Positions 28,402 through 42,200 of a DNA stretch of 64,000 bases are shown here, piece after piece. The notes under the pieces were generated by a model. The model did not search any database, had not been told where the DNA came from, and was given only the letters and a program-made list of their open reading frames with translations. The stretch comes from Wuchereria bancrofti. Lineage: Eukaryota > Nematoda > Chromadorea > Rhabditida > Onchocercidae. Position numbers and translations under genes: made by a program. Where the stretch lies: positions 4,758,399 to 4,822,398 of the forward strand of contig SSBO01000001.1 in assembly GCA_005281725.1 (NCBI GenBank), in the 5' to 3' direction. Each line of letters starts with the position of its first letter. Position 1 is the first letter of the stretch.

Positions 28402-29419
28402 CAGACTCGCGATTTATTGGAATCGAACGTGCTGGGTCATTTTTCTCGTCATATCTCTCTTACCACTTTTAATAAATGTTAGTTATATTCTTCTCTACAA
28501 ATAATGTAAAAGTATGAAATGAGAGATCCCTCCTCCCAAACTTCATGCAAACTATGAACACGCTAAAGATTTCTTGTATCCGCTAATTAGATAGTTAACG
28601 ATGTTACGTAAATTTCACCTGAAAGGTATAATTTAGCGACAAAATAGGACCATGCAGTCTCTTCCGTGAAAACAGCAGTATCGCTACCCAAACCTAAATA
28701 ACAACACATCCCCGAGATCAAGCCACAAACCTTATTGCTATCATAGGATAGGGATACCGAACGAAACGAAAGCAAGTTTTCATTGTTACCCCTGTTTCAA
28801 TAAGTTACAGTGACGTGTGAAAATACGTTTGTATCTCGCACGGCGTGGTGGACGAGAGATGAGGTACGTGTTACGTCTGCCGGATGTTAATTCTACATGA
28901 ATTATAAGGTAGTGATGCTTGTTAATGATTGGCAGTTTCGGGAATATACCGTGTCAAACCAACGATCGGTCGTAGTCGCGGAATTTAAGATTGCTGAGTA
29001 TTGATTTGTTGGCTTATTATTTAAATGGATTCAGTGAAATAGTAATAACGCTCTACTCTCGTGAAATGACTGTTTGTCAGTGAAAAGTTCAAGTTATCCG
29101 ACCTATAAAAGTCGAACCGTTAATGGGTGGGTCGTTTTACCATCGTCACATGCTCCGTAACAGGATGTCTTCTTTGGTTTATTCCTTATTGACAGATCGT
29201 TCGTTGTTCTAATACCCTTGTTCACTCCCTTTTTCACATTGATTGGAGAACACTATTAATGCACTCTAGTATGACTTGAGAAAAGATGGGTTTATCAAAT
29301 GCATCTCTATAACATGCAATGTATTGCAAATATATCGTTATATACGATGTGATTCTAATAATTTCTATTTGTGGTAAAGTTTTTGAGGTTTACTACTCGT
29401 TGATTTTCTTAGACCCAAA
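28402..29419. other. divergent intergenic region between cyclin Y and BRA-like genes
   Basis: This 1,018-bp region separates two divergently transcribed genes and must contain both promoters. A minus-strand open frame at 28587-28775 has no recognisable motif. The right edge carries a TTTTCTTAG acceptor 7 nt before the BRA-like ATG. Confidence 0.5.
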
Positions 29420-30710
29420 ATGATGAGTGATGGGAAGGACGTGCCTAAAGATGGTCGAAATCATCGCACAGTTGAAGAGGGTATGATGGTTGTGGAAGCG
29501 GAAGGCGAGATGCATGATGATCACTGGGTATTAGATGATCGCATGAAGAGGATGATTATGGACTTACAAAGACACTGGTTGACAGATTATCAGCAATCCA
29601 GGGAGAAGTTATTGGTTGAAATGACTGAACGGGTCTGTTTCAACTTCATTTCTTGTAATAGAGTCTGTTCTGCTGTAGGAAGAGGAAGAAGCTAGTTTGG
29701 AGAGGAAGAATTCAATTCTTTTCATTTGTTATTTCACTAAGGGTATTTGGAAGTGGTTAGGTCTGCAATATGATAAGGATTAGTCTGCCTCAGTAACCTG
29801 TAAGCAAAATTTTAGAACTTAATGTGTTTATGCTTGCTAGAACTTAATGTGCATTTGGTGGACTTGTCATCTACTTTACAGTAATTCAGCCTTTTTTTTG
29901 CTTGGAAAACTTGACAGAGATTATTTTATCTTCTATATTAGAGATTGAAAAATGACAGTACTATGAACAAACGGCGAAGAATTTACCTGTTAAATTTGCG
30001 TTTTTCAGCTCCATCAAGAATTTCTCTCTGATCAACAAAAGATTAGGACTGAACTTCTTACGCAATTCAAAGATGAGCTAGATACTACGAGGTTAATGAT
30101 TATCTGAACTTGAATGTTTTGTTATTCTCACTTTGTTCGGCATTTTCTGCGGTAACTAATTTTTTGCTGCAGAGCTGAATTAGAGGAGAAGTATCGCGAA
30201 TCTTTGAAGGTTGAATTGGGGAAAATGGCTGAAAAACATAGGAAAGAAATATCAAGTGTCAAGAAAAAACAGTGGTAACTTTTTTCTGGCCGTATTTTAT
30301 TGATAAGTCGGACTATCAAGATGATTTGTTATTATTCTTTTCACTCACAGATTGAATGATAGAAATGAAAACTTCAGACATGTCGTGCTACGATATGTTC
30401 AGCTATAATAAAACTTCGTCAAACCAGGAAAATTTAGTAGAAGGGTTACAGAGATGATTTCTGGAACTGAAACCTTTGTACTATTCAGTTTTTTGGATAG
30501 GATTACTTGCTACAATATCATTGTTCAAATTAAAGGTGTTGGCAGTGCGAAGCGGAAGCAATTTATCACTGCTGTTGGAACACAGCTTATTGCAGTGTGG
30601 AATGCCAGCAGAGCCACTGGGCGACTCATCGGAAGTTTTGTCGACGTAAGAAGCAGAATGCCAATACTCATCAGCAGCAACAACAGCAACAGCAGAAGAG
30701 TAGCAACTAA
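29420..30710 (+). CDS. BRA-1/BS69-like protein with C-terminal MYND finger
   Basis: C. elegans BRA-1 and mammalian BRAM1 (a short form of BS69/ZMYND11) bind TGF-beta/BMP type I receptors through a MYND-containing C terminus; BRA-1 is reported to bind DAF-1 and dampen its pathway. Exons 29420-29632, 30009-30091, 30173-30274 and 30536-30710 close to 190 aa. An acidic N terminus precedes a charged helical stretch ([20 protein letters not shown]...). The MYND finger reads [20 protein letters not shown] plus [15 protein letters not shown], with all zinc-binding Cys/His residues present. A KKKQ/poly-Gln tail follows. No PHD, bromo or PWWP domain precedes it, consistent with the short BRA/BRAM form. 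The donor of exon 1 (GTCTGT) is weak. Confidence 0.88.
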
Positions 30711-31698
30711 TTAGTCTGAAGTAGCATTTTGAAGACAGGATTCTATTTCTTTGTTTATGCCTAGATGGTTTGAGGATCTCAAGAAAATGCTTGGCTTGTA
30801 GATGTTATTTTTTCTTGTCAACATTTAGTGTTTAAACTCTCCTTTTTCGTTTTGTTTGATTGAATGTCGCGGAAATAGGAATGAAAATTTTGCTACTTGC
30901 TTGATTGATTTGGGTGCTAGTTGAAGGTTTAATTTTCGCTGCATTATGAATTATCTTTTAAGAGTCAGTCTAAAGGATAGAGGTTAATAAAGAGAACGAT
31001 CCGGTATTTCTTTATAATTCGTAGTTAATTTCCTGCACATTGGCTGTGGATCTGTGGGGGCAATTATAAGCGTTGGTTAGTTATGCATTTGTACAGATTA
31101 CTAATTATCTGTTGTACAGTAAGCTTTATGTTGTGTTTTGAGTATCATGCTCTTATTGGGCTTCTCTAATTATTAAAACCTATGTGAGAATCGTTATGAA
31201 AACGTTGATTTTAGTTATATTCTGGTTATTAATTGCAGTACTGAGAAGAAAGTTGTTCGTTAATGTGTTTCTGTGGTTATCTATCTGAGTCTTGATAACC
31301 TACCCTTATATTCATAATAAAGTTGAAGATCATTATTGTGGCCTCGTCACCACTCGGTATTATTCCAGTGGTTCTACCACTATTATCAGGTTCACTAATG
31401 GGTTTGTGAGGCTATGTATAAATTTGTAAGCGTGTATGAGAAATGGGGAAAAAGTGGTTTGTCCCAAACAGGTTTGCTTTTGTGAAGCTTCTCCATTCTA
31501 TTGAAGAGACTTGTGGATATTATTTTTTCTTGTTGTTAATATTTAAACTCTCGTCCGTTTCGTAAAAATTGGTGACCTTATTGATGATGAAATTTTTAGT
31601 GAACCTGTTCTAATGGACTTTTGTGTTGGATTCGTGATGTGGAAGCAAGTTGTCGGTGTTATTTTCCTGTTTGTAGTATTTTCAGGAAATAATATTAC
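30711..31698. other. intergenic region between BRA-like and cytospin-like genes
   Basis: The region is 988 bp and T-rich, with no conserved open frame. It ends in a TATTTTCAG acceptor 13 nt before the ATG of the next gene. Confidence 0.5.
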
Positions 31699-34298
31699 AT
31701 GAGGCAAATTGCTCACGGGAACAAGATTACGGTTAATAATCCTAGGTGTATTGGTACTCCGACTCCGAAAAATGAAACACTAAAGCCATGGAAAGTGACT
31801 ATGCCACTGCGACCGGTTAATCAAGGTGTGGTGGATTTGTATTTATCCAGACTCTTTGGATTAATATATTTCGACTGCATATTTATTGGGTCGTAAGTGA
31901 TAAAGATATCTTACAAATTAGAATGTGCTTAGTAGAGTATGAATTTTGTTTGGTAGAAAACCGTTACAATCCCGTCACATTGTTCCATTTGTTCCATATA
32001 TCTGATGATATGTGCTTGTTAAGTCCTTGTTCTTTATTGGTTTCTGCATTTTCGATATTACAGAAACATATCGGGATTCAATTCACGCAAAGTTTTTGAA
32101 AAGTTCTGATCAGCATTCGACTGTATCTGAAAAAGAGAATAGCACAGATACGCAGGTATTTCCTACTGCACTGAGTCTGATACAGAGTTGTGTGCAACTG
32201 TGAAATTTGGGATTCACCGGAAGCCTCTGATGCTTCATTTCCTCGCTGACACTATTGCTTTTTTACCTAGATATGAATGGACGCAAGAGAAAATTGCATA
32301 TCGTTCATTTCCGTTGCATCCTAGCTGTAATTAGAAACGATTATTTTTGTGTGATTTGTTTTTTTGTTTATAACTTACTTTTATTTAAGGATGTAACGCG
32401 AACATTACATAAGAAAATGAGGCATAGTGCAATTGTTAGCTACGACTTGTCACGTTATGGATTTACGCGAGATAATGACTTGAAAAAAACTTTGTCTTAT
32501 ATGGAGGAGAAATTTACTAGTACTTCCGAAGAACTTCAAGCAGCGGAAGAAGAGCTAGCAGAGTTGAGAGTTGCTTTGAGCAATGCTAATCGAACAATCA
32601 GGATTTTACGTATGGAAAATGCGGTATTTTTAGTTGTTTGGTAATACCAAGGAATGATTCTTTAAATTTTTATCCGCTAGAATCTAAGAATCTCTGTCTT
32701 AGGACAGACATTTTTTATATCTCATTGTTTTTTCAAAGATTAACGTCGATTCAATCATTGTAGGACCAGGCGGATAAAATCAAATTTTTGACTGCGGAGA
32801 AGCAAAAAAATAACCCATCACTGAAAAAGCATAATGTAAGTCCGAATTTTTGAATTTTTATCTGCCCATAACCTCATCAAGATTTTTAAGTTCATTATTG
32901 AAATTCTTGGAGAAAAGAGACTTTTAAAAAAAATAAATGAAGATGCAGTTACGAATCACCCTTATTCCTTATTCTTCTCGCTAGATTAATCATCAATTCA
33001 AATTTGAAAAGGATCTCACTACCGTTTGTGAAACATAGAGTGATATGTTTGACAAGAAAAGTGGTCGATATTACTATTGCATTTATATTTATGAAGTCAT
33101 ATAGGGCTGCTTTGCTCTCTCTATTACTCGATACAAACCTTTGACACTCAGAAGAGGAGAATCACTGAAAAACTACAAGCATTTAGAAGGATATTTATGA
33201 ACTGATTTATGACAGCTGAAGATAAGTTGCATTTTAGAAGGAAGTATCCTTTGTGAAACATGGTCCAAACAGAGATCTTCAAAAACTGGTTAATGAACTT
33301 AAGGAAGAGAAAATGGCATTGAATTTGGCTTTAGAAAGTAGTAAAGCAGAAGGATCAAAAATTGTATTTGAAAATAGCCGCTTAAAAGTTATTATTGAGG
33401 TAAATTATTACTGTTGTAATTGTTTTTATGCACCGTATCTATTGGGTACTTCTTATAGATCGATTATAGGAGGAACGTAAAGAATGGGAACAAATGCAGA
33501 AAGATCTGCTGGTTGCCGTAAAAGTAGCAAATGATTTTAAAATGGAGGCACAGAAGGAGATGTTCAAATTATCGGAAAGGATAACGGAACTACAAAGAAG
33601 ACGACAAAGTACAACATTTATTGCTCAGCAAAGATCGTCAGCGGTCGTATGCGAAAAGAATTTTCAGAGCTGGGAAGATAAAGCTTGGCAGAGATTGATG
33701 CTTGGTTGTGAGCGTGGTTTGTTTTTCTCTTCATTGCGTTTCTTTTTATTGTTACTTCCTAAAAAATTGTTTCCATATGTTTTCAGGTTCACGACGTAAT
33801 ACCCTTCTTCGATGGTGTCAAGAAGCGGTTGCTAAATTTTCACATGTTGAAATCACCAACTTTAGCAGCAGTTGGGCTGATGGCAGAGCTCTGTGTTGCT
33901 TGTTGGCTTCTTTTTATCCTAACAAGCTGAGCATCGATGTTAGTTTTCCTTTCTGATTTCTTATAAATTAACTGATATATATATATATATATATATATAT
34001 AGACTTTTCAGTAGAAATTATCTAAAACGCACTTATATAATTAACCAAAAAAGAGCTTTTTGATTCATTAATTCAACTCATCAAGTACCTGACGTATAAG
34101 TATGCTTTGTTTTAGGAAATTTGTACCCTGGGAGCGGAAGAATGCTTAACACTGGCTCTTAATGTTGGTGCTGGTATAGGTGTAGAAGTGAAGATAAAAG
34201 TGGCTGATTTTAGGAAAGAGGATCGTCCAGAGTGGTCTCTTATTATGAAGTATATCCTCAATTTATACTATATTATTTCGGATGGATCTCATTGTTGA
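31699..34298 (+). CDS. short cytospin/SPECC1-like coiled-coil and CH-domain protein
   Basis: Cytospins (SPECC1, SPECC1L) are actin- and microtubule-associated proteins with long coiled coils and a C-terminal calponin-homology domain. Exons 31699-31825, 32064-32155, 32390-32623, 32764-32835, 33238-33399, 33470-33704, 33787-33938 and 34116-34298 close to 418 aa, far shorter than the >1000 aa of vertebrate cytospins. Coiled coil covers roughly residues 95-255 (EEELAELRVALSNANRTIRI; KEWEQMQKDLLVAVKVANDF is the family-typical segment). The single CH domain begins RRNTLLRWCQ and continues EITNFSSSWADGRALCCLLA; the second half (AEECLTLALNVGAGIGVEVK, RPEWSLIMKYI) is more diverged. ATG 31699 follows a TTTTCAG acceptor by 13 nt. 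Family secure, one-to-one orthology not tested. Confidence 0.85.
33975..34001. repeat. TA microsatellite in cytospin-like intron
   Basis: This is an uninterrupted TA run of about 27 bp inside the last intron (33939-34115). Confidence 0.95.
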
Positions 34299-36594
34299 AC
34301 TTTTTTTCTTTCATTTCTTCTCTTGCTTAATAGTCACCCATAATTCCCATTACTATATTTTGCTCCGTCTTTTTCATACTGCGATTCTATTAAGTACTCC
34401 TGCATAAATAGTACCAGAGATTACCGTAATCATTCAGTACTAACTTTAAGTAAAATATATGGTATCCAGTAGTGCTTCCAAATCGGGACAGTATTCGAAT
34501 TGAAGCTTGAGAATGCTTATTTTATTCTTTCATGAGACATACTGATCAAATCATTTCGACTTGTGCGGGTCGTAAGTATGGAATATTTTTTTCTAATCTA
34601 CTCACAATCTACAGTATGGACTTATGGTATTTTATACCTTGTTCCCTGCTGTGAGCATGACAGGACATAATATAGTCAAAGTCTTTCGAAAAATATGTTC
34701 TTTATGAAATAAAAATTTTCAGCTAAGGTCGAAATTATTTTTAGAATGGTTAGCTCTCTCGAAGCTATTTGCATCCTTACTTTAATCACTTCGTTCGTTC
34801 TTTCACATGAGTATCTGTAATTATAATTCCGTTTACTTGATAAAAATTATTCATTCTTGTGACTCAAACAAATTTAGGAGAACAAAATCGCAACAAATTA
34901 ATGTATTCGCCGGCAAATAAAATTGTGTCCAATAAAAGGTCAAGGAAAATATGAGTTTTGTTGAGGACAAATTGCTTTCATTGTGAGATTAATCGCTTTG
35001 ACTGTAGAAGTTCTTTGTTCCTACAACTATAGGAAAACTAATCGGTTTAGATTTCTTTGACCGATGGATGTTTACAGTTGGATTATTACTACCCTTGCTG
35101 ATTATTGATGAAATTAAAATTATTAGGTAGAGAGACAGCTGCCCTCTTTTTATTACTATATGCTAGAAAAGTAGGATTATTTTTGAAATTTTCGCTTCAC
35201 TATGATGTAGAACTAATATTTGGAACAAGTCCTGAAACTGTCCAAAAAAATAAGACTTGTTAGTTATTCGGTTAACAAAAAATCAGCATTTGTAAAATCA
35301 GACTTCAATTTTACGATATAGGATACGGAAAAGTCTCCAAAATTGAAGAGATATTTTACCGCGGTTAGTTTCTCCAGTGACACTGTATAGCGACTGCTGA
35401 GTGCCCATAACCCTGTCTTCTCTCTATATGTCTTTAACCTATCTCAATTCAATGATGATTGGATTTGCCCAATTGCCGGGAGAAATAGTGCTTCGAGGAC
35501 GGTCGCTAATTTACACATATTTTTTGGAAATAATTGATCAAAATGTGGCACTTGAGTAGGTATGTAATATGTATATATATATGCATGGTGTGTTGAAAAA
35601 TGGGTGAAATTCCCGGTTTACTATTCATAATTTCTGACGGAATGGCGCTTCCCCGCTTTGAAAAGTAATTTAGCTGTTTTACATGATGCAGCAAAACAGT
35701 GAATTGAACAATAGCTTTAGAAAATTTCCGTTTCAAACTTGATTTCCCAGAGAACTCAAAAAAACAAAATAAAATCGCATGAAACAAAAAAGTGGTTCAG
35801 AGAACTCGCATTTACCTGGCCATTTCTTTACTATGGTTCCCTATTACATTGCTGTTTGCACTGAATAATTATGAATTGTATAGGAACGATCCATCAAACA
35901 ACAATGTCCCCTCCAATAGCTCTGCTGATGGAATGATGACCCAAATCTGGATTCCGTCTTTTCTCTCTCCCTTTATTTCGATCTATTTATATTTTCCCAC
36001 AATTACTCCCTCCCCCTCCGCATGACCTATGTTAGTAAATATTATGTCTTGTCGTAAATAGTTATAAAGCGACAGGCGTTCTTCACAGTATCTCCCAGTT
36101 TTTCAGAATAATGTCCTAGTTTCCCGAAGAATATTATCTTAAAACTTTTTGAGTTCGTTCCATATTTATGTAATTTAAACCTTACGATGAAACTCTATTA
36201 TTCTTGATGGAGTAGTTATCCCTCAATACAGTAAGAGAAAACTCCCACTCTTCCTAACAATCATCTTCAATACGTACAATTCTAATTAAGGATTGACTTG
36301 TGAAATGTAATCTTAAACATCGGAAAATGAATGAATAACTACAATGAATGAATAATTGCTCATTTCCACTGTCCATTTCCCAAGTTTTGCTTCAAGTATG
36401 CAACGAAAAAAATAAAGACATAAGTTGAACAATAAATTAAAAGAAACTTCCCCTCTATATTTGTCTTTCCAGTTTTTTTCGGAGTATTCGAACATAAACA
36501 AGTTACATGGACAGAAGACAAATCTCGTTAAATTATTCACTTCACTATTTTAACCAATTACAGCTCATGCTCATAGTTATATCGTCGTTGCAGA
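34299..36594. other. intergenic region upstream of the elongase
   Basis: These 2.3 kb carry no intact gene. A decayed copy of the elongase first exon lies at 35852-35890, inside an AT-rich open frame (35792-36025). A short TA/ATG repeat lies near 35569-35587. The region ends with a CAG acceptor directly before the elongase start. Confidence 0.55.
35852..35890 (+). pseudogene. decayed copy of the elongase first exon
   Basis: Thirteen codons read LFALNNYELYRND, against MFALNNFELYKNN at the start of the intact gene 743 bp downstream; 32 of 39 bases agree. The start codon has become CTG, and no matching donor follows. It may be a leftover of a tandem elongase duplication, or less likely an alternative upstream exon. 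Confidence 0.6.
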
Positions 36595-38346
36595 ATGTTT
36601 GCATTGAATAATTTTGAACTGTATAAGAACAACTTATCTGGTCTTCACACCGACTACAAATACTGGTACTTACTTTTACTACTTTGTATATCTAGAACTG
36701 CCTAACCACTGGGCCTTTAGAACGTTTGCAAAGTTCTCTCTAAAATTATTCTGTTATGTCACTTTCAAGTGTCCTGCCCGGTATGTCTCTAATTCTGCCC
36801 TTACTTTTCACGGTATACCTAAAAGACTCAACGACAAGTAGTAAGAGAAAACTTGTAAACAATTATAGAGGATGTAAACTATTTTACTCTGCTCCTCTTT
36901 ACTTATAGGTATGCATTGCCATTCGAAAAGGTGATTGATCCAGTTAAGAAAACGATATACTTCCAAAAAAATTGGAGTCAAACCATCACTGTTTCCATAG
37001 GTTATTTCTTCGTAATCAAGCTGATCCAATATTTCATGAAATCTCGATCTGCCTTTAATCTACGCTGGCCTTTATTCACTTGGAATCTTTCACTGGCTCT
37101 CTTCAACATTTTCGGTTTCATTCGATTTGCTGAAGCAAGTTGTTATTTGTTTTCCGCTCTAACTATTTCTTTATCCTTTACACCTTTCCACACCTGATCA
37201 TATTACCCACTGTCGTTGCCTGCTGGTGTTGGTCACAAATCGCTTGTCCATCTGACAATCTATACTAACACTTCTCTCATTCCACTTTCAGGATATGATC
37301 CACACACTACTATACCAGGGAATCTATCCATCCTTGTGCTATTCGGTAAATCCCACTGATGTCGCAGCTTACTGGTCTTATTTGTTTTTTTTGTCAAAAA
37401 TCGTGGAGCTCGGTGATACTCTATTTATCGTCCTCAGAAAGAAACGTCTCATTTTTTTGCACTATTACCATCATACTTCAGTACTTATTTATTCTGCCCA
37501 TTCGGGTAAGTTACCACGCTGCATTATTATCCTACTGCAAGTTCTCAGAAGCTTTCCATAGTTTAAGGATTGATTTGATATCAGAATAAGTTGCGAATAT
37601 GGAAGAGAACTTTCCCTACAGTTTTGCATTGTAGGTGCCGAAAATACGGGCTCCGGAAAAGCATTTATAATGATGAATTTTCTGGCGCATTCCGCCATGT
37701 ATACATACTTCGCAGTTGCATCGTATGGAATACGACTGCCCAAGTAAGAATTTACCAAATATGAGTTTCTCTTGGAGTGCTTGATAGGTCCTTCTTTTCA
37801 TTGGATCCTCGTTTTGCGTTACTTCTCTCATCAATCTTATCCTAATAACTTGAACTTTACGGCTTCACACACTTCATAACGATCATTTTAGAACCGTATC
37901 TATGATACTAACTACAATCCAGACAGTCCAGATGTTCGCGGGAATCAGCGTCCTAGCTTATGTTTATAAAATCAAAACTGGAACTAATTTGCCGTAAGTT
38001 CCCACCATATATGTCTACTCCATCTTGGGGTTAGAATTCCTCCTTGCCATAGTATTTTCCGCATCCCTTTCCTTGCATTTCAGCTTCGGTTGTATAAGCT
38101 GCTGCTCCGCGAATAATAATATTCATAGTATATATAACCAAAGCAATATCCATTGACTAGGTTAATTGAAGGTAACGACCAATGTTAACTCAAGAGGACG
38201 CTATTGCAGATGAAATTTATTTCAGGTGCCAACAATCAATGCAAAATCTTCTTTTCGGTACTTTGCTTTACGTCACTTTTGCGGCACTTTTTATCCAGTA
38301 TTTCATCTCCAATTATTTCCGTAAATCGGATAAAAAGATGAAGTAA
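36595..38346 (+). CDS. ELO-family very-long-chain fatty acid elongase
   Basis: ELO proteins are ER multipass condensing enzymes that join malonyl-CoA to acyl-CoA. Exons 36595-36665, 36909-37134, 37292-37505, 37635-37743, 37892-37993 and 38226-38346 close to 280 aa, the usual length. Hallmarks are KIVELGDTLFIVLRKK, the catalytic histidine box HYYHH, then MMNFLAHSAMYTYFA and TVSMILTTIQTVQMFAG. A C-terminal transmembrane segment and a lysine-rich tail (KSDKKMK, ER-retrieval-like) complete it. Several hydrophobic helices flank these. Overall it most resembles the C. elegans ELO-5/ELO-6 type (iso-branched and long-chain substrates), but substrate choice is inference. Intron 2 starts GC (GAA|GCAAGT). 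The ATG follows a TTGCAG acceptor by one base. Confidence 0.93.
37135..37291 (+). other. GC-AG intron in the elongase gene
   Basis: The donor is GAA|GCAAGT and the acceptor TTTCAG. It joins FIRFAE to DMIHTL in phase 0. No GT donor nearby gives an open frame, since the phase 1 alternative runs into a stop. Confidence 0.85.
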
Positions 38347-39285
38347 TTTTCAGCTTCTTGTTCAAACACTCTTTTTATACTTCGAAATGAAAGAACCTCT
38401 GCACTTCATAGAAATGTTTAAGTAAAAATTGCTGTTTGGTTTAATAATTTATTCAAAGTTTTACGACATAAAACACCACGGTGGTAATTTTCCCTGTTTA
38501 TTTTGAACTTTTAAAGATCAAAAAGTAGAATAAAGAGATATGTATGAACTTTACAAGCAAATCAATGATAGGCAAGAGAAACAACCCCACGATACGAGCA
38601 TTTTATGGAATTCATAATCAATGATTTCCTTTTTTCTCCTTAAAAAGCACTCCAGCTGCTAACGTGAACAACATGTAATATGGTAAAACAGTATAACAGT
38701 TTTTTCCGCAAATAAGAAAACAAATCTATACAATATCCACACAGTGACTTTTAAAAGCAGGATGGCTAATGACAAACGTTAAAAAGTGCTAGCCAGTGGT
38801 ACAATAACAATACAAAAAATACGGTGCAGCTTTCATTAACAGATAACCTAAGCACAATTAATTACAGTCTAAAGTGTATAAATGACAGCTGTAATAGTTG
38901 AAGAACGATTGACACAAACTTTTTTCTCAACGAATTCAGTTTCAACAAAACAAAGAGGAACGCCGCATTTAAACTCCATAACATTGTTAATTGCATGCAA
39001 TCCAAGAACTATGAATTCTGAGTTCAAACAACCAAAAACAATCACTCCGCATCGATGACTGCTTTCTATATAATGCTCTCAGTTCACTGTAAAGAATATG
39101 GAGAAAGACAGAAAAAATCAAACATGAAAGTGCAAGAATATAACACGAAGCCAAGATGTTAGATAAAGATTCCTCCTCTTAATAACATCGAGATTCAGAA
39201 GAAATCATATAAACTACGAAAATAAAAATTTATAATAAAGGCTTTACCGAAACATCCTGGAAGATTTATAGTAACATCCTTTCAG
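38347..39285. other. convergent intergenic region, elongase and receptor 3' ends
   Basis: The two genes converge over 939 bp of A/T-rich sequence, presumably their 3' UTRs. No other feature is supported. Confidence 0.55.
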
Positions 39286-42200
39286 CTAACTTCGAACTTT
39301 CCAGCCTAAACTGGTTGCGTGACGATCCACTGCTTTCCGAACATTCATTGCTGTAAGCCGACACACTGGCGACTCCGTCCAGCACTCTTGCATTATTTGC
39401 AAAACACCTCCCATCACCTGCAATATTTCGAAATTGTGATAATATCGTAAAGTCTCCACCACAAATAATACCTTTTAGACTTCATAAAACGCAATGTTTG
39501 GGTCATTTCGCATTAAAAAAGTACTTTTTGGATGTGAAAACTCATCAACCTCAGCTGCAATGCCCGAAGAAATATATATAGTAAAAAAACCTCGTCCGGA
39601 AACTATAAAAAACGGAAAACAGAAAATTACAAACCTTATCACCTATCCAATGCTCTTGAACAGTAGGTCGTCGCTTCTGTATACAAACACACAATTTCAT
39701 CTCCTCCATTGTTGGATCTCGACCTACACAGTCAAAGTACGGTAGTTCGAACGGTCTTGATTCTTCTGCAAAATTATTGATTTTAAATGGATATGTACAT
39801 GTCTCCGTTGAATGGTCCAAGTTTTTCCGCAAAACCACTGATTTAAGACGAATAAGATATATACGATTCCAAACAAGGAACTTTATGAGTACATAATTTT
39901 ACCCTGGTTTCCGCATCTCCACATGATTTCCCAAATCATGAGACCCATCGCATACATATCAGCAGTTTTATAGGTTTCGAAATGATTCATGGAGAAATTG
40001 TCTTCTAGTATTTCTGGTGCCAGATAACGCTACAATAATAGTAACAAATTAATGACAAATAAAAAATACCTCTTTAATAACATAAAAAAATTATCTGTAG
40101 ATTCTTTTTTGTGTGTATTCTTTATGATGTCGAGTCTTTAGAAACCTTTGTATAAGATTTTACAGAAGAAGCAAAACACGCATGCAGAAAAATAACATTA
40201 CAGTAAAAAAACAAGAAATATTTCTGTTAGAACTGCTGCATGTTGCAACTGTCAGAGAAAGTTGATCAACAGTGAGAATGAGACTAACTGTTTAAAACAC
40301 ATTCAAGATAGCAAACGAAGATGAAGATTTCAGAAATGAAATTCATTTTTGAAATTCAGGCTACACTTAGCAACTGTAAAGAAAGATGAACTTGCTTTTG
40401 CAAGGTGTATTTGATTATATATAGGATGAAACTTACGACAGTGCCACACTTGCTATTGTCGGGAACATTTATCTCACCATTCATGTATCTCACTGCCAAA
40501 CCAAGATCAGCGATTACACAAGTCAGATCTGATTTTACCAAGATGTTTTTCGACTTTAAATCACGATGAGCAATTGCTGGCTTCCCTGTAATCATCAAGA
40601 AATACTTTTGTTAGAATTCTGTTAGATGTTATATGCATATTGCAAGTATTACTTTAAGAAAAAAAAAACTTCCCGCGTGGACCAGGAATTTCGTTGTGCA
40701 AGAAAGACAAGCCAACTGCAATACTGCGGATCATCTGCAGCATCACTGATTCACTGACAGGATTTGCAGACAGATAGTCATAAAGAGAACCATGTTCGTG
40801 ATATTCAGTTATCAACCACAGCTGGGTACTTGTTCCAGTATCTGTAAATTATATACCATTCAAATGTCAATGGAGAAAAATCAGAACATTTTTTGCAAAA
40901 TTTTTAATGATGGTGTAAATGCATGCCATGTAGAATCATAAAAATCTTTCTTTAACAAAGTTCAAAAAAAAACCATTTTGTTTAAGCAAGTATTGATTTA
41001 ACATCAGTGAACTTTTTACTTTGTTGTAGCACTCAGAAATATGGTCCACTGGGATTCAGCAATCCAGCAAGTCTAGCAGATACCCAACTCGTATTATGAC
41101 ATACTTAGATATTAATCCCTGCATATTATATTTTCATAATTATATATAAAAAAAAATAGTCCTTACATATTCTCCAGAAACCACATATTTGCTAAACGAA
41201 ATATCTCTAGGAAAATATAAAATATCTTTCGAGTTTTTTAAACTAGTTTGAAGCTTATTAAAAATAATTCAGAAGAGGAAAAATATGACTGTGAACAACT
41301 GTAATGTGTATTCACAGATTTTTGTGGTTAAAAAATTTTTGGTTAAGCTTCGCTCCAACTTACTGTAAGTTTAGCTGTAAGTTTAACTTACTGTATTAGC
41401 TTACATGTATGACTTCTGTAGAATCTGGTAATCATAATGCAGATCCCGCATCGATTAAGCGTACTGAATGTTGGAGTGATGAGACATATACTTATCTCAT
41501 AATTAACTAAGTTGAAATATATAAATTATACAATAGATAAAGAAACAAACCAATACTACAAAGATCCAATACCTTTATTGTCAGATGCGATAAAGCGAAG
41601 CAAATTCGGATGTCGGAGAAGATTTGTTTGGAAAATTTCGACTTCTCGATTCCATGATCTTTCGTCACGTGAACTAAATATCTTCACAGCGACCTCGTCA
41701 CCTTTCCAATAGCCCAACCAAACCTATAAAGCGGGATCACTAAAGTGTATTAACGTGTAGTGTATTAAATTGAAAAAAAAAAAAAAAAACCATATGGTAT
41801 CTTCTTGAAGATATCTTTTATTCAAAATAGCAGAAAAATCACTTCTCCAAAGCGTCCTTGTCCAATTTCTTTCTGTAATTCGATCTGACGAGCGATAGTA
41901 CGTTGAGCAAGTAATGGAAATCCTGGAAATTTGTAACTGAAACAATAATTTTAGTAGTATTATTACACTGTTTTTTAAACCAATTAAGTTATTAGGTTAT
42001 CCTTCTCTATCTATGCTATTCTTTTAATTGCTCAAGTTACATAATAAATTTGCTTTACCCTACTCCTTTTCATCATCATTTTAACAAAAAATTCCATGAA
42101 TTTTTGCAGTTTCATTCGTAGCACCTCATTCGAAGATAGACTTAATCAAATAATTAGTAACAGAAAAAAAGTGTACCTGAACCAGAACCCGTGGTAGCAG

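Noticed and set aside
30795..31565. Similar T-rich segments near 30799-30850 and 31516-31565
   Set aside because: Likeness is limited to T-rich words with many mismatches, too weak in this composition to call a duplication.
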